Assembly: GCA_012517355.1 (NCBI GenBank)
Contig: JAAYVD010000111.1
Coordinates: 1 to 64,000 of the forward strand
Length of the DNA: 64,000 nt
Source: Candidatus Rifleibacteriota bacterium
GTDB taxonomy: Bacteria > Muiribacteriota > Ozemobacteria > Ozemobacterales > Ozemobacteraceae
Reading direction: 5' to 3'
The position numbers and the translations under genes are program-made. The notes beneath the pieces are model-generated. The model was not told the DNA's origin. It worked only from the letters and a program-made list of their open reading frames with translations, and ran no database searches. How positions within the stretch are numbered: the stretch's first letter is position 1; each line of letters starts with the position of its first letter. Shown in pieces: positions 59,591-64,000 of this stretch.

Positions 59591-59634
59591 GGGAGGGCCC
59601 TCCCTGGGACAGTGTTTCGCCGGGCCTTCCGGAC

Positions 59635-59722
59635 GGCCCCTTTGCGGTGCGCAAAACCCGGGTTTCGCGCCGGCATCCGTGGTGGCCAGGGGACCCTTCC
59701 GCCAGTGTGTTGGTCAGGCGCG
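59635..59722 (+). repeat. R1 repeat, intergenic
   Basis: GCGCAAAACCCGGGTTTCGC (first hairpin as an AAACCCGGGTTT palindrome), GCCGGCATCCGTGGTGGCC, then CCAGTGTGTTGGTCAGGC. The stems vary in sequence but remain paired. Confidence 0.88.
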
Positions 59723-59794
59723 GGTGGCCAGGGGGAGGTCATTCCGGGGGAGGCCGGAGCGACCCAGGCCCGGGTGCCCCCCCCGCTCCCGGAT

Positions 59795-60892
59795 TCACGG
59801 AGCGGACTGGCCGGCCTTCCCCACCTGAGGGGCCGCCAGGGCGGGGTTCGGCAGCAGGTAGTCGGTGCGGTCGGCGGCGGTGAGGGGCTTGTGCCAGTCG
59901 CCGTTGACCATCATGCGGTTCAGCTTGCGTCCGAAGATGGCGCCGATGCGGTTCATGTAGGTCTCCTGCTTGTCGGGAGCCTCCAGGAACAACGACCCCA
60001 GCGCCTCGATCTCCGCCACCGCCCGCGCCGCCACCGGGGCGCGCAGCATGCCGTACAGGCCGATGCCGAAGAAGTGGTACCAGGCGCCGTAGTTGTCGCC
60101 GAACTCACAGGTGTCGTGGCGCAGGTAGGCCAGCTTCTTCTGCAGCGGGTCGTTCTGCCGGTCCTCCCGGTAGGGGTTGCCGGCCAGCACGTTCTCGGCC
60201 GTCAGCATCGTCAGATACAGGTTCCCCCGGTTGAGCAGGTAGCTCTCGCGGAACAGGTCGTGGATCTGGACCGCCCGGTCGGGATACAGCATCAGCCGCC
60301 GGGTCAGCTCCTGTTCCTGGCCCGTGACCGCGTAGCGGCTGGTCCAACCGCAGGCCAGCAGCAGGAAGAGCTTGGAACGCAGGAACAGGGGCGAGGGGAA
60401 CTCCTTCTGCTTGCGGAAGATGACCCGGCCGAACCGGTGCCAGAACCCGTACCACAGGTAGGGCTTGGCCTCGGGGCACCACCGGTGTTCTTCGCCCAAC
60501 GTCGGGACGATCTTCGGATACCGACCGATGATCTGCCGGATGGCGTTGACCAGGCGGTCGGGATCGATCGGGCGGGTATTGCCGATCTTGAACCCGGCGG
60601 CCTCGCGGGCCTGCTTCTGGGCGGCCTCGAGCGCTTCCATCTCGCGCTCCTTGTCGATCTCGGCCTGGGGATACGACCCCTTGACCAGCGAGTTGAGCAG
60701 CTTCATGGGAACCGTGTCGAGCATGCGGATCAGGTGGGCATCGCCCTTGGGGTCGACCAGTTGCAGGCCGTCCTGCTGATAATGCTCGGCAACGGCGATC
60801 TTCTTCACCCAATCCTTGAATTCGCCGGCCGGCGCCCCGACCGCCAGGGTCATCACCAGGATTCCCGCCAGAACCAGATTGCGTCGATTCAT
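59795..60892 (-). CDS. exported protein of unknown function
   Basis: 365 residues with a signal peptide (MNRRNLVLAGILVMTLAVGAPAGEF). ATG 60892 has GGAG 9 bp upstream; a GTG 15 bp earlier is possible. The protein is mostly helical and charged, with no repeats or motifs I recognise. Recognisable stretches are RFGRVIFRKQKEFPSPLFL, YHFFGIGLYGML and the aromatic-rich PYLWYGFWHRF. Its length and Trp/Tyr content suggest a folded helical domain rather than a linker. TATACT at about 60955 on the minus strand may be its -10. Confidence 0.6.
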   Translation of the reverse strand: MNRRNLVLAGILVMTLAVGAPAGEFKDWVKKIAVAEHYQQDGLQLVDPKGDAHLIRMLDTVPMKLLNSLVKGSYPQAEIDKEREMEALEAAQKQAREAAGFKIGNTRPIDPDRLVNAIRQIIGRYPKIVPTLGEEHRWCPEAKPYLWYGFWHRFGRVIFRKQKEFPSPLFLRSKLFLLLACGWTSRYAVTGQEQELTRRLMLYPDRAVQIHDLFRESYLLNRGNLYLTMLTAENVLAGNPYREDRQNDPLQKKLAYLRHDTCEFGDNYGAWYHFFGIGLYGMLRAPVAARAVAEIEALGSLFLEAPDKQETYMNRIGAIFGRKLNRMMVNGDWHKPLTAADRTDYLLPNPALAAPQVGKAGQSAP

Positions 60893-61414
60893 CGGCTCGT
60901 TCTCCACGATACAAGCTCTCCCCGGAGCGCCCCGGGGTACGGATTTCCATTAAGTATACCCATTTTCCCCCCACCCCGGAACCCAACCTCCCCCAGGGCG
61001 AACCCAACCCTTGGAAACGCTGTCAGAGAGGGAGGAACTCCGCTCCTCCCGACCACCTCGCCAAGGGCCACAGGCCCCTGGACCCCTGGTGCCTGCCTGT
61101 CGAACGCCCAACGTTCGGCTGGCCGCCCAGGCCGTGCGTCTCTTCAGCCATTGCAGATTTCCGATTTGCGTTTGCCCTGATCCTCCTCCCCCTTTCTCCC
61201 GTCCGCTGTCTTCCGAATCGATCCTGATAGAGGAACGGGCGCAGCCCGGGTGGCAGACTTGCGCGGGGATATCCTTCCGTTCCGGGTGCCCTTGCCGCCA
61301 AGCATAGGCAATTCTGGTATAATGGCCCCGAACAACCACGGTCGGCCGTCCGGCCGGGGCGGGGTTCTCCCGCCCCTCCAGACCCTGCCAGACCGCAATT
61401 TCCTGGAGGTTTTC
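60893..61414. other. divergent intergenic region upstream of DEAD-box helicase
   Basis: About 520 bp. Holds a good -10 (TATAAT) for the helicase and a possible -10 for the minus-strand gene. No gene or known repeat otherwise. A leader of about 85 bases before the helicase start may carry regulation, as is common for cold-shock helicases. Confidence 0.55.
61292..61323 (+). promoter_or_regulatory. probable sigma70-type promoter of DEAD-box helicase gene
   Basis: TATAAT at 61318-61323 is a perfect -10; TTGCCG at 61292-61297 is the best -35, with a long 20-bp spacer. Lies about 90 bp before the helicase start. Confidence 0.5.
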
Positions 61415-63070
61415 ATGGCTTTTCCCCACTTCCCCGCTTCCCTCGATGACGTCACCACCCCGGATACCCCCGGCTCAGGCGGCTCCGAGGGATCGGCCAC
61501 GGCCACCCAGCCCGAACCCCTGCCGGTCGCCGGCGCCGGGCCCGCCCCGGCCCCCGCCGCCGCGGTGGCCGCCGAACCGGCTTCCGAGCCGGTTCCCGAG
61601 TATCCCCCCTTCACCTTCGACGATCTGCCCGAACCCCTGCACCGTGCCGTCGAGGCGGCTGGCTGGGCCAGCCCGATGCCCGTCCAGGCCAGGGTGATCC
61701 CCTGGCTGCTCGACAACCACGACATCATCGTCCAGTCGCAGACGGGCAGCGGCAAGACGGGGGCCTTCCTGCTGCCGCTGCTGTGCCGCATCGATCCCAC
61801 CCGCCCGGTCACCCAGGCGCTGATCCTGGCCCCCACGCGCGAACTGGCCCTGCAGGTCAAGATCGAATGCGACAAACTGGCCGGCTCCATGGGCCTCCGG
61901 GCCGCCGCCGTCTACGGCGGCACCGGCTACGGTCCGCAGCTCCAGGCCTTCAAGGAGGGCGCCCACCTCGTGGTCGGCACCCCCGGCCGCCTGCTCGACC
62001 ATCTGGGCCGCAAGAACCTTTCCCTGCAACACCTCCGCTATCTCGTCATCGACGAGGCCGACGAACTGCTGTCGATGGGTTTCTGGCCCGACATGCGCCG
62101 CATCCGTTCCTATCTTCCCAAACAGCGGGTCTCGGCCATGTTCTCCGCCACCATCCCCGGCGGGGTCCGCATGATGGCCGAGGAGTTCCTGCGGCAGCCG
62201 CAGTTCATCGGCCTGTCGGCCGACAACGTCCACGTCACCGAGATGGACCACGTCTACTACGTGGTCGACCCCATGCAGAAAGACCGCGTCCTGATGCGGA
62301 TCCTCGAGATCGAGAACCCGGGCAGCGCCATCATCTTCTGCAACACCAAGAGCGAGGTCGAATACCTGTCGGCCTTCCTGCGCCGCTTCGGCTACGACGT
62401 CGACCAGATCAGCGGCGACGTCAGCCAGAAGGAGCGCGAGAACGTCATGTCCCGCCTCAAGCGGCACTCGCTGCGCCTGATGGTGGCCACCGACGTGGCG
62501 GCCCGCGGCATCGACGTCAGCCGCCTCGAATACGTCTTCGTCTACGACTTCCCGCCCGATTTCGAACAATACATCCACCGCGCCGGCCGCACCGCCCGCG
62601 CCGGCAACCGCGGGGTCGCGGTCAGCCTGGTGTCGATGGTCCAGGAGATGGACGTCAAGCGCGCCGGCAAGCGGCACGGGGTTCCCTTCATCAAGAAGAA
62701 CACCCCCTCCGAGGAGGATGTCCAGGCCCGCCTGGCCGAACGGCTGCAGGCCCGCCTCGAGGGCCGCCTGCGCGATCTCGACTCCGCCACGCGCGAGCGC
62801 ATGCGCGGGTTCACCCAGCTGCTGAACGGCCTGCGCGAGCACGAGCAGGGGAACGAGATGTACCTCATGCTGCTCGACGAGATGGCCACCCGGCTCCGCC
62901 TGGAGGGCCGGCCCGTTCCCGAGCCTGGCCAGGAGCCCGTCGACACCGGGGCCCTGGAAGGCCCGCCCCGCTCCTCGCGGGAGCGCGAGCGGGAGGGCCG
63001 CTACGGGGGCGGCGGGGGCGGCCGGTCGGGCGGCTTCCGGCGCGGCGGGGGTGGCGGTCGCCGCCGCTGA
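61415..63070 (+). CDS. DEAD-box RNA helicase
   Basis: 551 residues. GGAGG is 5 bp before ATG 61415. Motifs in order: Q-motif-like region (LHRAVEAAGWASPMPVQ), QTGSGKT (109-115), PTRELALQ, TPGRLLD, DEAD (213-216), SAT, then the second RecA domain with IIFCNTKSEVEYL, RGIDVSRLE and HRAGRTARAGN (388-398). An N-terminal Pro/Ala/Thr-rich extension of about 65 residues is unusual. The C-terminal tail is RG/GG-rich (GGGGGGRSGGFRRGG), typical of RNA-binding tails of RhlE/CsdA-like helicases. It unwinds RNA duplexes using ATP in the cytoplasm. Confidence 0.93.
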   Translation: MAFPHFPASLDDVTTPDTPGSGGSEGSATATQPEPLPVAGAGPAPAPAAAVAAEPASEPVPEYPPFTFDDLPEPLHRAVEAAGWASPMPVQARVIPWLLDNHDIIVQSQTGSGKTGAFLLPLLCRIDPTRPVTQALILAPTRELALQVKIECDKLAGSMGLRAAAVYGGTGYGPQLQAFKEGAHLVVGTPGRLLDHLGRKNLSLQHLRYLVIDEADELLSMGFWPDMRRIRSYLPKQRVSAMFSATIPGGVRMMAEEFLRQPQFIGLSADNVHVTEMDHVYYVVDPMQKDRVLMRILEIENPGSAIIFCNTKSEVEYLSAFLRRFGYDVDQISGDVSQKERENVMSRLKRHSLRLMVATDVAARGIDVSRLEYVFVYDFPPDFEQYIHRAGRTARAGNRGVAVSLVSMVQEMDVKRAGKRHGVPFIKKNTPSEEDVQARLAERLQARLEGRLRDLDSATRERMRGFTQLLNGLREHEQGNEMYLMLLDEMATRLRLEGRPVPEPGQEPVDTGALEGPPRSSREREREGRYGGGGGGRSGGFRRGGGGGRRR

Positions 63071-63243
63071 TTCCCCTTCCCCTCACCCCCCGGTCGCCCC
63101 CCGGCGGCCGGGGTGGGTGCCGTGAGCGTAACCGCTGCCCACGTTCCTGCCTCCCTGGAAGCCCAGTCCAAGGAACCCCGCCGGGCGGGGTCGGGCCCCG
63201 GAGAAGAACCAGCACCGGGATGGGCGGCGACCGTGGATGGTGC

Positions 63244-63267
63244 CCCGGCCGGTCCTATCGGCCGGGG
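63244..63267 (-). terminator. hairpin overlapping the methyltransferase stop codon
   Basis: CCCCGGCCG (63244-63252) pairs with CGGCCGGGG (63259-63267); the TAG stop of the minus-strand gene lies in the loop. Its position suggests termination or mRNA end protection. Confidence 0.55.
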
Positions 63268-63848
63268 TTTGCTGGCCCGCGCCGGAGCAGGAACAGGTTG
63301 CAGTACCGCCCACGGGTGTCGGCCCAGGCTTCCTGGAACCCGTGCGCCCGGAACAGATCGCGGGTGGCTCCCAGGTCGGGGATCTCGGCAGGGGGCGGGC
63401 CCTTGTCCCGATCCTGGCGGTTCCAATCCGCGATGCCCACGGTGCCCCCCGGGCGCAGGACCCGGCCCAGATCGGTGAACAAAGCCCCGGGTTGCTCGAG
63501 TTCGTGGAAGACGAAGGCGAGCAGGGCGAAATCGACCGAATGGTCGGGGAGGGGCAGGCTCCCCTCCTCCGAACCGATCACCTCGACGTTGGACAGGCCC
63601 GCTTCCCCAACCTTCCGGGTGGCCAGGCGCACCGCATCAGGCTGCGCATCGACCGCCCAGACCATTCCCTGCGGCCCGGCCAGCCGGCTGAGCACGGGCA
63701 GGTAGAATCCTGTTCCCGTGCCGATGTCGAGCAGCACCGGGGACGGGGGAAGGGTCAGGTGGGGAAGAAAGATCTCGGGGGTGAACAGGGCCAGGCGCCC
63801 CGGGTCGTCGAGCCGCGAGGCGTGGTCGAGGTTGAACTTGTGGCTCAT
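63255..63848 (-). CDS. class I SAM-dependent methyltransferase (UbiE/Methyltransf_11 type)
   Basis: 197 residues. SAM motif I is VLLDIGTGTGFYLP, motif II WAVDAQPDAV, then SVDFALLAFVFHEL, and LRPGGTVGIADW as post-II/III region. GAGGAG lies 5 bp before ATG 63848. The N-terminus (HKFNLDHASRLDDPGR) matches small uncharacterised methyltransferases often annotated next to metal or selenium genes. The acceptor is unknown. Confidence 0.88.
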   Translation of the reverse strand: MSHKFNLDHASRLDDPGRLALFTPEIFLPHLTLPPSPVLLDIGTGTGFYLPVLSRLAGPQGMVWAVDAQPDAVRLATRKVGEAGLSNVEVIGSEEGSLPLPDHSVDFALLAFVFHELEQPGALFTDLGRVLRPGGTVGIADWNRQDRDKGPPPAEIPDLGATRDLFRAHGFQEAWADTRGRYCNLFLLRRGPANPGR

Positions 63849-63967
63849 ATGGTCTCCTCGGGCGGATGATCGTCGCCCCTCGCGGGGATTGGCGGGGCAC
63901 TTTCCGGCCGCAGGGATCGGAACCTTCCCCGGTCGGGCGGCTGGGATCGCCGCGGTGGCTCTCCGGT

Positions 63968-64000
63968 CGGCCCCGTTGCGGGGCGCGAAACCCGGGTTTC
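63968..64000 (+). repeat. R1 repeat, cut by window end
   Basis: GGCCCCGTTGCGGGGCGCG then AAACCCGGGTTTC: the first part of an R1 copy with its first hairpin complete. The rest is outside the window. Confidence 0.8.

Overview
The window is very GC-rich, has no rRNA, tRNA or CRISPR locus, and reads as a chromosome segment of a Gram-negative-type bacterium: many Sec signal peptides, several lipoboxes, and many prepilin-type N-termini. The mix of pseudopilin clusters, FecR/CHASE2 signalling and large membrane cyclases would fit a poorly characterised lineage such as Candidatus Riflebacteria/Ozemobacteria. That assignment is an inference from gene style only.

Layout. 1-1143: 3' end of a PD-(D/E)XK/4-Cys nuclease module. 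1349-2937: secreted lysozyme-like protein and DUF3298-like protein (minus). 3116-7363: lipoprotein plus pseudopilin triad A (plus). 7763-14485: one giant ORF with two complete membrane adenylate/guanylate cyclase modules. 14486-15718: gene-free, repeat-bearing. 15719-18783: MerR-like regulator, then a secreted NadD-like/nucleoside-phosphorylase-like fusion. 18805-22216: pseudopilin triad B (minus). 22878-25230: zinc-ribbon membrane protein and a secreted protein. 25340-27769: glucoamylase-family/CBM9-like protein. 28096-29900: ankyrin protein coupled to a CobB-type sirtuin. 30093-33022: broken gene copy, SEC-C protein and dispersed repeats. 33023-39344: operon CHASE2-PP2C phosphatase, FecR lipoprotein, pseudopilin triad C (minus). 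39764-45427: GH3 beta-glucosidase, membrane glycosyltransferase-like protein, secreted phospholipase-D-like protein. 45667-47598: glycine-rich protein and phosphoribosyltransferase-like protein. 47686-52867: possible five-gene minus operon (beta-propeller, GNAT, CsgG-like, small secreted protein, DUF3089 hydrolase). 53051-63848: secreted protein, Cys/Met PLP enzyme, MgtE-N/CBS protein with an Nramp-related transporter, GNAT, secreted protein, DEAD-box helicase, methyltransferase.

Two themes stand out. First, surface assembly and signalling: three pseudopilin triads of the PilV/PilW/PilX type, one of them behind a CHASE2-PP2C phosphatase and FecR, plus a tandem cyclase whose two catalytic domains have lost opposite halves of the active site and so look like one obligate intramolecular heterodimer (as in animal membrane adenylyl cyclases). 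Second, an interspersed repeat of about 85 bp, here called R1, folds as three consecutive hairpins and occurs about 14 times. Several copies lie in frame inside genes, two of them between the start codon and the signal peptide, recalling Rickettsia palindromic elements. A second palindromic family (REP-like, GGGGACACATGACC) occurs twice, once in frame inside a membrane protein.

The start codons given are those with the best ribosome binding site or with the expected leader peptide. Where they are uncertain this is stated.
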